A stretch of 15,570 nt of DNA from Gammaproteobacteria bacterium (lineage in GTDB: Bacteria; Pseudomonadota; Gammaproteobacteria; UBA9214). Shown one piece after another: positions 1 through 6,512 of the stretch (the first letter of the stretch is position 1; the number at the start of each line of letters is the position of its first letter). The stretch spans positions 1 to 15,570 of the forward strand of contig JAHKKL010000007.1 in NCBI GenBank assembly GCA_020027635.1, given 5' to 3'. The notes beneath the pieces were generated by a model. That model did no database searches. It was not told the DNA's origin and saw nothing but the letters and a program-made list of their open reading frames with translations. The translations under genes were made by a program, and so were the position numbers.

Positions 1-1
1 C

Positions 2-1006
2 CGCGACCGTCCGCGCTCGTGGTGGAGCTGGTATGCGGCTATCGGCGGGAGTCTGCTGCTCGGGTCCGGGATCGCGCTTGCCTGGGCGCTGCCGGCGGCA
101 CAGGCGGGCGGCGAGGACTATCGGCAGGCGATCCTGTGGGGACAGACGGCCGACCGGGTGGTGAGCGCATTCGCCCATGCCCATCCCTGGTGGTGGTATT
201 TTCCCTGGCTGCCGGTCCTGTTCGCGCCCTGGCTGCTGCTGCCATGGTTGTGGCGGCCCCTGCTGCGGTCGCTGCGCGAGCCGCGGGATGCGGGCGTGCG
301 TTTCTGCGGGGTCTGGCTGCTCTCCACGCTGCTGGTCATGAGTCTCATGAGCGGCAAGCAACTCAAGTACCTGCTGCCCCTGCTGCCGGCCTTTGCCTTG
401 GTGGTGGCGCGCGTGCTGTCGCTGGCGGAGCAACAGGGCAGGACACGGCCGCCGCGGGCGCTGGCCGGTCTGCTGGGGCTGGTCGGCCTCTTCCTGGCGA
501 CGGCCCCCTCCCTGATTACTACGCCGCTCTGGGTGGGTTCGGTCAGCCCGCTCTGGGGTGGCATGCTCATTGTCGGCGCCGCAGCACTGGCGCTGATGAA
601 ACCGCTGCGCATGGCACAGTACCCGGTCGTGGTGGCGGTCCTGTCCGCCGCAGTTATGGCCATCGTGTACCTCGGCGTCTTCCGGATCGCCGCGCCGTTC
701 TATGACTTGCACGAGGCCAGCCGGGTGATTGCCGCGGCGGAAGCGGCGGGTCAGCCAGTCGCGAGCCTCACCGACTATCACGGCCAGTTCGGTTTCTATG
801 GCCGGCTTGCGCGCCCCATCGAGAGCCTGAGACCGGAGCAGGCGCCGGCCTGGTTCAGGGAGCACCCGGAGGGTTACCTCATCGCCTATTATCCCGGCCG
901 GGTGCCGGGACATTCCGCCGCCGTGCATGAACAGCCCTATCGAGGCGGCCACCTGGTGATCTGGGAGGGTCGTGTGATTGCGGCCGATCCGGCGCTTTTG
1001 CCGTAG
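2..1006 (+). CDS. ArnT/GT39-like membrane glycosyltransferase, 3' part (5' truncated by window edge)
   Basis: The frame is open from the first bases of the window to a TAG at 1004-1006, so the start lies upstream; the ATG at 158 is internal. About 334 residues are visible. They hold several hydrophobic membrane segments: one near the visible N-terminus, WWWYFPWLPVLFAPWLLLP, a pair around the motif SGKQLKYLLPLLPAFAL, and three more. A soluble tail of about 100 residues (FYDLHEASRVIAAAEAAG onward) follows. The segment LWGQTADRVV...HAHPWWWY followed by the K-x-x-K-Y-x-x-P-L-x-P motif is typical of lipid-linked-sugar glycosyltransferases of the PMT/ArnT superfamily, which act on the periplasmic side of the inner membrane using undecaprenyl- or dolichyl-type donors. 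The N-terminal loop with the catalytic acidic residues is outside the window, so the donor and acceptor (lipid A aminoarabinose or another glycan) cannot be told. The family call is secure and the substrate is unknown. Confidence 0.85.
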   Translation, partial: RDRPRSWWSWYAAIGGSLLLGSGIALAWALPAAQAGGEDYRQAILWGQTADRVVSAFAHAHPWWWYFPWLPVLFAPWLLLPWLWRPLLRSLREPRDAGVRFCGVWLLSTLLVMSLMSGKQLKYLLPLLPAFALVVARVLSLAEQQGRTRPPRALAGLLGLVGLFLATAPSLITTPLWVGSVSPLWGGMLIVGAAALALMKPLRMAQYPVVVAVLSAAVMAIVYLGVFRIAAPFYDLHEASRVIAAAEAAGQPVASLTDYHGQFGFYGRLARPIESLRPEQAPAWFREHPEGYLIAYYPGRVPGHSAAVHEQPYRGGHLVIWEGRVIAADPALLP

Positions 1007-1038
1007 AATGCCGGACTGGCCACCTTCTCGACACCCGC

Positions 1039-2244
1039 ATGCCCGCTCCCTCGCTTCCGGTCCTGACGCTGAAGAAAAACGAGGAGCGTCGCCTGCTGGC
1101 CGGCCACCTGTGGGTGTACAGCAACGAGGTCGACGCGAGCAAGACACCGTTGCCCGCGTTTGCACCGGGCAGCGCGGTCAACATCCAGTCCGCCGCCGGC
1201 CGGAGCCTCGGGACCGGCTACATCAATCCCCATTCGCTCATCTGCGCGCGGCTCGTGACCCGCCGTGCCGGCGCGCTATTCGACGAAGCATTCTTCGCGC
1301 ACAGGATACAGACGGCGCTGGCATTGCGGGAGGCGCTGTTCGACAGGCCGTACTACCGCCTGGTATACGGCGAGGGCGACGGTCTTCCCGGCCTGATCGT
1401 CGACCGCTACGGCGAGGTGGCGGTGATGCAGATCACCACGGCCGGCATGGAGCGCTGCAAGGCGGAAATCCTGGGCGCGTTGCACCGCGTGCTCGACATC
1501 AAGGGGGTGCTGCTGCGCAACGATGCCCCGGTGCGCGAACTGGAACAGCTCGATGCCACGGTCGAGACCCTCGGCGATGTGCCCGCCTGCGCGCAGCTCG
1601 AAGAGGGCGGCGTGCGCTTCGAGGTGCCGCTGGGCGAGGGCCAGAAGACCGGCTGGTTCTTCGACCAGCGCGGCAACCGGCTGGCCATGCACAAGTACGC
1701 CGCCGGCCGGCGCGTGCTCGATGTGTTCAGCTATATCGGCGCCTGGGGCTTGCAGGCGGCGCGGGCCGGGGCCACGGAGGTCTGCTGCGTGGATTCCTCG
1801 GCGCCGGCGCGGGAACTTCTGCAACGCAATGCGGCGGCCAACGGCCTGGAGGCGCGTGTGCAGGTGGAAGGCGGGGACGCCTTCGAGGTCATCGGTGCGC
1901 TGCAGGCAACGAATCGGCGTTTCGATGTCGTCATGGTCGATCCGCCGGCGTTTATCAAGCGGCGCAAGGACATCCCCGGCGGCGAGGGCGCATATCACCG
2001 TCTCAATCGCCAGGCCCTGCAACTGTTGGCGCCGGGGGGGTTCCTGATATCATCCTCCTGCTCCATGCACCTGGCCGCCGAACGCCTGCAGCAGCTCCTG
2101 ATGCAGGCCGCGCGCGATTCGGGCCGTCGCCTGCAGGTCCTGGAACGAGGCTTCCAGGGCGTGGATCATCCGGTCCATCCGGCCATACCGGAGACGGCTT
2201 ATCTGAAGACACTATTCTGCCGGGCATTGCCGGCTCGGGATTGA
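1039..2244 (+). CDS. rlmI: 23S rRNA (cytosine(1962)-C5)-methyltransferase RlmI
   Basis: The 401-residue product is close to the length of E. coli RlmI (396). It has an N-terminal PUA-like domain (about residues 7-75), the conserved GEGDGLPGLIVDRYG segment (111-125) and a Rossmann methyltransferase domain. SAM-binding motif I is VLDVFSYIGAWG (226-237), the DPPAF motif is at 301-305, and SSSCS at 338-342 contains the likely catalytic Cys341. The family methylates C1962 of 23S rRNA in the large subunit, using SAM. The ATG at 1039 gives the expected N-terminus (the L-x-L-K-K-x-E-E-R-R opening follows within ten residues), although no strong Shine-Dalgarno sequence precedes it. It lies 32 nt after the glycosyltransferase and 2 nt before lgt, so it is probably cotranscribed with lgt. 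A TAGAAT at 1004-1009 could be a -10, but I found no -35 at a proper distance. Confidence 0.93.
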   Translation: MPAPSLPVLTLKKNEERRLLAGHLWVYSNEVDASKTPLPAFAPGSAVNIQSAAGRSLGTGYINPHSLICARLVTRRAGALFDEAFFAHRIQTALALREALFDRPYYRLVYGEGDGLPGLIVDRYGEVAVMQITTAGMERCKAEILGALHRVLDIKGVLLRNDAPVRELEQLDATVETLGDVPACAQLEEGGVRFEVPLGEGQKTGWFFDQRGNRLAMHKYAAGRRVLDVFSYIGAWGLQAARAGATEVCCVDSSAPARELLQRNAAANGLEARVQVEGGDAFEVIGALQATNRRFDVVMVDPPAFIKRRKDIPGGEGAYHRLNRQALQLLAPGGFLISSSCSMHLAAERLQQLLMQAARDSGRRLQVLERGFQGVDHPVHPAIPETAYLKTLFCRALPARD

Positions 2245-2246
2245 GT

Positions 2247-3044
2247 ATGCTGATTTACCCGGACATCAGCCCAGTCGCCATCAACGCGGGCCCGTTACAG
2301 GTGCACTGGTACGGTCTCATGTACCTGGTCGGCTTCCTGGGCGGCTGGTGGCTTGGGCGGCTGCGCACCCGACGTCCCGGCACCGGCTGGCAGGCGGTGG
2401 AAATCGGCGATGTGATTTTCTATGCCGCGCTCGGCGTGGTGCTCGGCGGGCGCATCGGTTACACCCTGGTGTACAACTTCCCCGGGTTTATCGCCGATCC
2501 CCTGGTGCTGTTTCGCATCTGGCAGGGCGGCATGTCCTTCCACGGCGGCCTGGTGGGTGTCCTGATCGCGATGTGGCTCTATGGCCGCCGCACCGGCCGG
2601 ACGTTCTTCCAGGTGACGGACTATATCGCCCCGCTCGTGCCCGTCGGGCTCGGCGCCGGGCGCATCGGCAATTTCATCAACGGCGAACTCTGGGGACGGC
2701 CCACCGACCTGCCCTGGGGCATGGTGTTTCCCTTCGTGGACGCCCAGCCACGCCACCCCTCGATGCTCTACGAGGCCCTGCTCGAAGGCGTGGTGCTGTT
2801 CGTCATCCTGTGGGTTTACTCGCGCAGGCCGCGTCCCACCATGGCCGTTTCCGGCCTGTTTCTGCTGTGTTACGGGGTGTTCCGCTTCCTGATCGAGTTC
2901 GTGCGCCAGCCCGACGCGCAGATCGGGTACCTCGCCTTCGACTGGCTGACGATGGGGCATGTGCTGTCGCTGCCCATGATCGTCCTCGGCACCGCGTTTC
3001 TGGTTCACGCCTACCGGCGCACGGACGGCGCCGTCAGCTGGTAG
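2247..3044 (+). CDS. lgt: Prolipoprotein diacylglyceryl transferase Lgt
   Basis: The 265-residue integral inner-membrane protein transfers diacylglycerol from phosphatidylglycerol to the lipobox cysteine of prolipoproteins, the first step of lipoprotein maturation. The start HWYGLMYLVGF (20-30), MSFHGG with His99 (equivalent to E. coli His103), and the signature GLGAGRIGNFINGELWGRP (134-152) with Arg139 (equivalent to Arg143) are all intact. About seven membrane segments alternate with these loops. The ATG at 2247 follows the rlmI stop by 2 nt, and the rlmI end (GGGATTGAG) supplies a weak ribosome-binding stretch, suggesting translational coupling. The frame is open far upstream, to 978, only because of high GC; conservation begins at MLIYPDISPVAI. 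thyA follows after 17 nt, and the lgt-thyA neighbourhood is also known in enterics. Confidence 0.95.
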   Translation: MLIYPDISPVAINAGPLQVHWYGLMYLVGFLGGWWLGRLRTRRPGTGWQAVEIGDVIFYAALGVVLGGRIGYTLVYNFPGFIADPLVLFRIWQGGMSFHGGLVGVLIAMWLYGRRTGRTFFQVTDYIAPLVPVGLGAGRIGNFINGELWGRPTDLPWGMVFPFVDAQPRHPSMLYEALLEGVVLFVILWVYSRRPRPTMAVSGLFLLCYGVFRFLIEFVRQPDAQIGYLAFDWLTMGHVLSLPMIVLGTAFLVHAYRRTDGAVSW

Positions 3045-3061
3045 CTGGATAACGGCAAACC

Positions 3062-3856
3062 ATGAAGCAATACCTCGAACTGATGCGCCATGTGCGCGAT
3101 CACGGCGTGCGCAAGGAGGACCGGACCGGGACCGGCACGCTCAGCGTGTTCGGCTACCAGATGCGCTTCGACCTGTCGGAAGGCTTCCCGCTGATCACTA
3201 CCAAGAAACTGCATTTGCGCTCCATCATCCACGAACTGCTGTGGTTCCTGAGGGGCGATACCAACGTTGCCTACCTGCACGACCACAATGTCACCATCTG
3301 GGACGAATGGGCCGACGAGAACGGCGAGCTGGGACCGGTCTACGGTTCCCAGTGGCGTTCCTGGACGACCGCCGATGGCCGTCACATCGATCAGATACGC
3401 CAGGTCATCGACCAGATCAGGAACAATCCCGATTCCCGACGCCTCATCGTCAGCGCCTGGAATGTCGGTGAGATCGACAAGATGGCGCTGCCGCCCTGCC
3501 ATGCCTTCTTCCAGTTCTACGTGGCCGAAGGGAAACTCTCCTGCCAGCTCTACCAGCGCAGTGCGGACATCTTCCTGGGTGTTCCGTTCAATATCGCCTC
3601 CTATGCGCTGCTGACGCAGATGATGGCGCAGGTGACGGGCCTGCGGGCTGGCGATTTCGTGCATACCCTGGGCGATGCGCACCTCTATCTGAACCACCGG
3701 GAACAGGCCGAGTTGCAGCTTGCGCGCGCGCCGCGGCCCCTGCCCGTCATGCGTATCAATCCCGCGATCGAGGACCTGTTCGCCTTCACCTTCGAGGATT
3801 TCGAGCTGCAGCATTACGACCCGCACCCGCACATCAAGGCGCCGGTGGCCGTTTGA
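3062..3856 (+). CDS. thyA: Thymidylate synthase ThyA
   Basis: The 264-residue product has exactly the length of E. coli ThyA, and the numbering matches. Nucleophile Cys146 is in LPPCHAFFQFYV, phosphate-binding Arg126/Arg127 are in DSRRLIVSAWN, Arg166 is in CQLYQRSADI, and Asp169 and Asn177 are in DIFLGVPFNIAS. The cytoplasmic dimer converts dUMP to dTMP using 5,10-methylene-tetrahydrofolate and releases dihydrofolate, the substrate of the next gene product (FolA). The gene sits 17 nt after lgt; the ribosome-binding stretch (GGATAACGGC) is weak. Its stop at 3854-3856 overlaps the possible TTG start of folA. Confidence 0.98.
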   Translation: MKQYLELMRHVRDHGVRKEDRTGTGTLSVFGYQMRFDLSEGFPLITTKKLHLRSIIHELLWFLRGDTNVAYLHDHNVTIWDEWADENGELGPVYGSQWRSWTTADGRHIDQIRQVIDQIRNNPDSRRLIVSAWNVGEIDKMALPPCHAFFQFYVAEGKLSCQLYQRSADIFLGVPFNIASYALLTQMMAQVTGLRAGDFVHTLGDAHLYLNHREQAELQLARAPRPLPVMRINPAIEDLFAFTFEDFELQHYDPHPHIKAPVAV

Positions 3857-3864
3857 GCGGCCCC

Positions 3865-4368
3865 GTGAAAATCTCCCTCGTCGTGGCCATGGCCGAGAAC
3901 CGGGTCATCGGGCGCGATAACCGCCTGCCCTGGCATTTGCCGGCGGACCTCAGACACTTCAAGCAGGTGACTGTCGGCAAGCCGATCCTGATGGGGCGCA
4001 AGACCCATGAATCGATCGGTCGTCCCCTGCCGGATCGCACCAACATCGTGGTCACCCGCGACCGCTCTTACACGGCACCGGGGTGCGTCGTGGTGCACTC
4101 CATCGAGAGCGCGTTCATAGCGGCGGGCGCTAACGAGGAGGCGATGGTGATCGGCGGCACGGATTTCTACTGGCAGTTGTTGCCGAAAGCCGATCGTATC
4201 TACCTGACGCTGGTGCACGCGGAATTCGAGGGTGATGCGCTGTTCCCGGAGATCAATGAAAGTGAATGGCGGGAGGTCGAACGAACGGATTGTGCGCCGG
4301 ACGAAAAGAATCCCTGGCCCTACAGTTTTATCCTGCTGGAGCGCGTCACTCCGTCCGCTGCGGTTTAG
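3865..4368 (+). CDS. folA: Dihydrofolate reductase FolA (GTG start; TTG at 3853 is an alternative)
   Basis: The product is 167 residues from GTG 3865, or 171 from TTG 3853. It has the complete DHFR pattern: MKISLVVAMAENRVIG, then LPWHLPADLRHF with the substrate-binding Asp28 (equivalent to E. coli Asp27), the NADPH-binding MGRKTHESIGRPLPDR segment, and VIGGTDFYWQLLP. It reduces the dihydrofolate made by ThyA to tetrahydrofolate in the cytoplasm. I prefer GTG 3865 because family proteins begin with M-[IK]-I-S-L at that point and a GAG stands 7 nt upstream. TTG 3853 would add four residues and overlap the thyA stop by 4 nt, so translational coupling is plausible either way. The stop overlaps the end of convergent apaH by 4 nt, leaving no room for a separate terminator. 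Confidence 0.94.
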   Translation: MKISLVVAMAENRVIGRDNRLPWHLPADLRHFKQVTVGKPILMGRKTHESIGRPLPDRTNIVVTRDRSYTAPGCVVVHSIESAFIAAGANEEAMVIGGTDFYWQLLPKADRIYLTLVHAEFEGDALFPEINESEWREVERTDCAPDEKNPWPYSFILLERVTPSAAV

Positions 4369-5201
4369 TCCTTGTCCGGCTTCAGCCATCCCGGGCAGGG
4401 CAGGTCGATGCGTTGCGGCTGGGTGTCGATACGCAGCGCGGTCAGCTGCCCGCCCCACAGGCATCCCGAATCGATCGGATAGACGCCGGGGATGTCCAGC
4501 GGACGCAGGGTGGACCAGTGGCCGAAGATAACGTTCATTCCCTCGCTCGCGCGCGCGGGAATCTCGAACCAGGGATAATAGCCCTCCGGCTGGCTTCCAG
4601 GCGGTCCCGCGCTTTTCAGTTCCAGTCGTCCGTTGAGGTCGCAGAAGCGCATGCGGGTGAAGCAGTTGACGATGAAGCGCAGGCGGTCCCAGCCGTCGAG
4701 CTCTTCGGACCATTGTCTGGGTTTGTTGCCATACATGCGGGAGAGAAACGGCTCCAGCCCGTCACCCCGCAGTACCGTCTCGACCTCGCCCGCGCATCGT
4801 TGCGCCAGCTCCAGATCCCATTGCGGCGGCAGGCCGGCATGCACCATGAGGTAACCCAGGGCGCCGTCGTAATGCAGCAGGGGCAATCGCCGCAGCCAGT
4901 CGATCAGTACTTCCCGGTCAGGCGCGGCGAGTATCGGTTCCAGGGTGTCATCATCGATGTTGTCCGGGCGGATACCGTGAGCCGCCGCCAGCAGATGCAG
5001 GTCGTGGTTGCCGAGCACCGTGATGGCGGCAGGGCCGAGCCCCCGGACGAAGCGCAGCGTTTCCAGTGACTTCGGCCCACGGTTGACCAGGTCCCCGACG
5101 AACCAGAGCCGGTCGCGATCCCGGTCGAAACGGATGGTCGCGAGCAGCTCCAGCAACTCGTCATAGCAGCCCTGGATGTCGCCTATGGCATAGACGGCCA
5201 T
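4365..5201 (-). CDS. apaH: Bis(5'-nucleosyl)-tetraphosphatase (symmetrical) ApaH
   Basis: The 278-residue product is close to E. coli ApaH (280). It belongs to the PPP metallophosphatase superfamily: GDIQGC with Asp8, FVGDLVNRGP with Asp37, and VLGNHDLHLLA with Asn65-His66-Asp67 form the binuclear metal site, and the later histidines (MVHAG, FGHWS) are present. It splits Ap4A into two ADP in the cytoplasm, a role tied to stress alarmone turnover and, in E. coli, to removal of Np4 caps from RNA. The ATG at 5201 follows GGGAAG closely and lies 14 nt after apaG, so the two are almost certainly cotranscribed. The gene is convergent with folA and overlaps it by 4 nt. Confidence 0.96.
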   Translation of the reverse strand: MAVYAIGDIQGCYDELLELLATIRFDRDRDRLWFVGDLVNRGPKSLETLRFVRGLGPAAITVLGNHDLHLLAAAHGIRPDNIDDDTLEPILAAPDREVLIDWLRRLPLLHYDGALGYLMVHAGLPPQWDLELAQRCAGEVETVLRGDGLEPFLSRMYGNKPRQWSEELDGWDRLRFIVNCFTRMRFCDLNGRLELKSAGPPGSQPEGYYPWFEIPARASEGMNVIFGHWSTLRPLDIPGVYPIDSGCLWGGQLTALRIDTQPQRIDLPCPGWLKPDKD

Positions 5202-5215
5202 CTTCCCGTGACCGG

Positions 5216-5599
5216 CTAGTGCAGGGTGCGGGGAATGGCGAGGGTAAAGGCCGGGATCTCGGCGTCGAACTGGTCGCCGTTGTCCGCGACCATCTGGTAG
5301 GTGCCGCGCATGCTGCCGACGGGCGTGGCGATCATGGCGCCGCTGGTATACTGGAAGCCTTCGCCGGGATTGAGGTGGGGCTGCTCGCCGACCACGCCTT
5401 CGCCCTTGACTTCCTGCACGTTGCCATTGGCATCGGTGATGACCCAGTGCCGCGACAGCAACTGGGCGGCGACGACGCCCTCGTTGCGTATAGTGATGGT
5501 ATAGGAGAAGACATAGCGATCGTTGTCAGGCTCCGATTGCCCTTCAATGTACCGGGTCTCGACTTCCACAGTGATGTTATGCAAGGTTTCGCTCTTCAT
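5216..5599 (-). CDS. apaG: ApaG protein (FN3-like fold)
   Basis: The 127-residue product matches E. coli ApaG (125) throughout: ITVEVETRYIEGQSEP, YVFSYTITIRNEG, LLSRHWVITDANG, VKGEGVVGEQP and the GFQYTSG...GSMRGTYQM segment. The family forms a single immunoglobulin/FN3-like beta sandwich. It has been linked to Co2+/Mg2+ sensitivity, but its biochemical role is not settled. The gene is upstream of apaH with 14 nt between them. The ATG at 5599 is the only sensible start, because the in-frame codon just before it is a TGA; no good Shine-Dalgarno is visible. In E. coli apaG directly follows rsmA (ksgA); here they are separated by 933 nt carrying two small genes on the other strand, so apaG-apaH must have its own promoter, which I could not identify convincingly. 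Confidence 0.95.
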   Translation of the reverse strand: MKSETLHNITVEVETRYIEGQSEPDNDRYVFSYTITIRNEGVVAAQLLSRHWVITDANGNVQEVKGEGVVGEQPHLNPGEGFQYTSGAMIATPVGSMRGTYQMVADNGDQFDAEIPAFTLAIPRTLH

Positions 5600-5665
5600 T
5601 CAGTTGGTGATTTGCACAGTGTTGACCCAAGGATACGCTTCCAGGGTTGCGGTGACGACTGTCAA

Positions 5666-5685
5666 AGCCGGAGTGATCGCCGGCT
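5666..5685. repeat. Short inverted repeat in the apaG upstream region
   Basis: AGCCGG (5666-5671) and CCGGCT (5680-5685) form a perfect 6-bp stem with an 8-nt loop (AGTGATCG). ATATTTT follows on the plus strand, but no plus-strand gene ends here, so it is not an obvious terminator. It could be an operator or simply chance in GC-rich DNA. It stands in the 212-nt divergent intergenic region between apaG and the 71-aa gene. Confidence 0.3.
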
Positions 5686-5731
5686 GATATTTTCACTTGC
5701 CGGGGCGCTCCCTGTCATGCAGCTTCAGTGA

Positions 5732-5745
5732 CTGATTCAGATCAA
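5732..5745 (+). promoter_or_regulatory. Predicted FNR/Anr binding site
   Basis: CTGAT-TCAG-ATCAA matches the FNR/Anr consensus TTGAT-N4-ATCAA at 9 of 10 positions, with both TGAT/ATCA cores intact. The centre is at about 5738.5. A TAGTAT at 5767-5772 (4 of 6 to TATAAT) would place the transcription start near 5779-5780, about 41 nt from the box centre, which is the class II activator geometry. The downstream 71-aa gene is the natural target. The alternative is a role on divergent apaG. Confidence 0.55.
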
Positions 5746-5766
5746 GGTAACCGATTCCAATGGCTA

Positions 5767-5772
5767 TAGTAT
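5767..5772 (+). promoter_or_regulatory. Candidate -10 element for the 71-aa gene
   Basis: TAGTAT lies in an AT-rich run (TATAGTATTATTATAG). There is no good -35 hexamer 17 nt upstream, as expected if an activator bound at the FNR-like box replaces it. TATAGT (5765-5770) and TATTAT (5773-5778) are alternatives in the same run, so the exact hexamer is uncertain. Confidence 0.4.
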
Positions 5773-5779
5773 TATTATA

Positions 5780-5796
5780 GGTTTACTGATTAAACC
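5780..5796 (+). repeat. Perfect inverted repeat in the leader of the 71-aa gene
   Basis: GGTTTA (5780-5785), loop CTGAT, TAAACC (5791-5796): a perfect 6-bp stem. It begins near the predicted transcription start and ends just before the ribosome binding site ATCGAGGAGA (5797-5806). It could be a 5' stabilising hairpin or a repressor operator overlapping the start site. Confidence 0.5.
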
Positions 5797-5811
5797 ATCG
5801 AGGAGACGGGC

Positions 5812-6027
5812 ATGTACTTAAGGGATAAACAAAATGGCGATCTGGTTGAAGTGCTGGATATGACGGTTATGGTGGATCCGTGCCGGGATGAGTTGCCGGG
5901 CCGCTACCATGCCGGGGAAGAGTTGCAGGAGCCGACCAGTTTCAGCAAGTCCACGCTGGTTTTTCCTTCCGGTGAGACTCTGCCACGGTGCTGGGTAGAT
6001 CCGAAATACAAGGATCCAACCAACTGA
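5812..6027 (+). CDS. Small conserved-looking cytoplasmic protein of unknown function (71 aa)
   Basis: The gene begins at ATG 5812 with an excellent ribosome binding site (GAGGAGA at 5800-5806). The product opens MYLRDKQNGDLVEVLDMT, continues with GRYHAGEELQEP, and ends LVFPSGETLPRCWVDPKYK. It is acidic, with no signal peptide or membrane segment and two cysteines (Cys24 and Cys60). The pattern (R-D-K-x-x-G-D-L-V-E-V-L-D, G-R-[YF]-H-A-G-E-E, L-x-F-P-S-G-E-x-L-P-R-C-W) resembles a family of short gammaproteobacterial proteins I have seen annotated, without real support, as acetyltransferases. At 71 residues it is too small for such an enzyme, so I assign no function. It lies between divergent apaG and, 154 nt downstream, the 107-aa gene. 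The FNR-like box upstream suggests induction under low oxygen. The codons and base composition are noticeably more AT-rich than in the flanking genes. Confidence 0.8.
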   Translation: MYLRDKQNGDLVEVLDMTVMVDPCRDELPGRYHAGEELQEPTSFSKSTLVFPSGETLPRCWVDPKYKDPTN

Positions 6028-6144
6028 AATACAATAAGTTCACTGACCGCAAGGTGGGTTTTGGCGCGAGTCTGCCATGTCGTTGCAGGAAGTGTGAACG
6101 GGTTAGCGGTAACTATCGGAGCATTCCGCCATCCTGATGTCATT

Positions 6145-6158
6145 CCCCTTAATAGGGG
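6145..6158 (+). repeat. Perfect inverted repeat in the leader of the 107-aa gene
   Basis: CCCCT (6145-6149), loop TAAT, AGGGG (6154-6158). It stands 6 nt before the ribosome binding site ATCGAGGAGA (6165-6174), repeating the layout seen before the 71-aa gene. No T-run follows, so it is unlikely to be a terminator. Confidence 0.45.
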
Positions 6159-6181
6159 TGCTGAATCGAGGAGAGGCGGAC

Positions 6182-6505
6182 ATGATCAGAGGAAAAAGTC
6201 ATCACCGTTGGCCCGACCCCCTCCTGTTGCTCGCCGCCGCCGTGGTTCTGTGCGCGGTGATGACAACCGCCGCAACCGCGGGTGAATTATTCAATTTTTT
6301 CCCAAAGCCCGAATCCACTTATCGGCTGCCTCCGCAGGATAACGGTTATACCGTTGCCAGAATGGGCCACACCGGCGGGGGATTGCGCGTTTCGCTGACG
6401 CCCCCGTGCGAACTTCCACAAGATTTCCTGGACGGCCGGGGATCGGCGCAGAAGCAGGAAGTGCTGCTGTCACAGGTCTATTTTTCCCTTCGTTACCCCT
6501 GGTAG
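6182..6505 (+). CDS. Small exported protein of unknown function (107 aa)
   Basis: I place the start at ATG 6182 because GAGGAGAGG (6168-6176) precedes it at ideal spacing; an in-frame ATG at 6137 has none. The product has a basic N-terminus (MIRGKSHHRW), a hydrophobic segment (PLLLLAAAVVLCAVMTT) and a likely signal peptidase I site after ATAG or nearby, giving a mature protein of about 72 residues starting near ELFNFFPKPE. There is no proper lipobox, as VVLC has the wrong -1 residue. The mature part is rich in Pro and Gly with one cysteine (PPCELP) and ends in VYFSLRYPW, an aromatic C-terminus that recalls the last strand of a beta-rich protein. I do not recognise the family. It is convergent with rsmA and may be cotranscribed with the 71-aa gene 154 nt upstream; no convincing promoter of its own was found. 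Confidence 0.65.
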   Translation: MIRGKSHHRWPDPLLLLAAAVVLCAVMTTAATAGELFNFFPKPESTYRLPPQDNGYTVARMGHTGGGLRVSLTPPCELPQDFLDGRGSAQKQEVLLSQVYFSLRYPW

Positions 6506-6512
6506 CCAGGAG

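Noticed and set aside
978..1009. Promoter TTGCGG...TAGAAT before rlmI
   Set aside because: The spacer would be 20 nt and there is no TG extension; too weak to list as a promoter.
978..2246. In-frame extension upstream of lgt, opposite to the rlmI frame
   Set aside because: Lgt homology begins exactly at ATG 2247; the upstream part is Arg/Gly-rich and overlaps the whole of rlmI in another frame.
3011..4713. Long minus-strand frames opposite thyA and folA
   Set aside because: Both are shadows of unmistakable plus-strand enzymes and show no motif of their own.
5630..5665. Minus-strand TTGACA (5665-5660) as an apaG -35
   Set aside because: The -35 is perfect, but the only -10-like hexamers (GCGTAT, TATCCT) lie 21 and 24 nt away, outside the usable range.
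6061..6095. Sigma-54 promoter (TGGCGCG...TTGCA) before the 107-aa gene
   Set aside because: The GG and GC elements are about twice as far apart as the fixed spacing sigma-54 requires.
5904..6143. A 79-codon minus-strand frame opposite the 71-aa gene
   Set aside because: It has no ribosome binding site and no recognisable features, whereas the plus-strand gene has a strong one.
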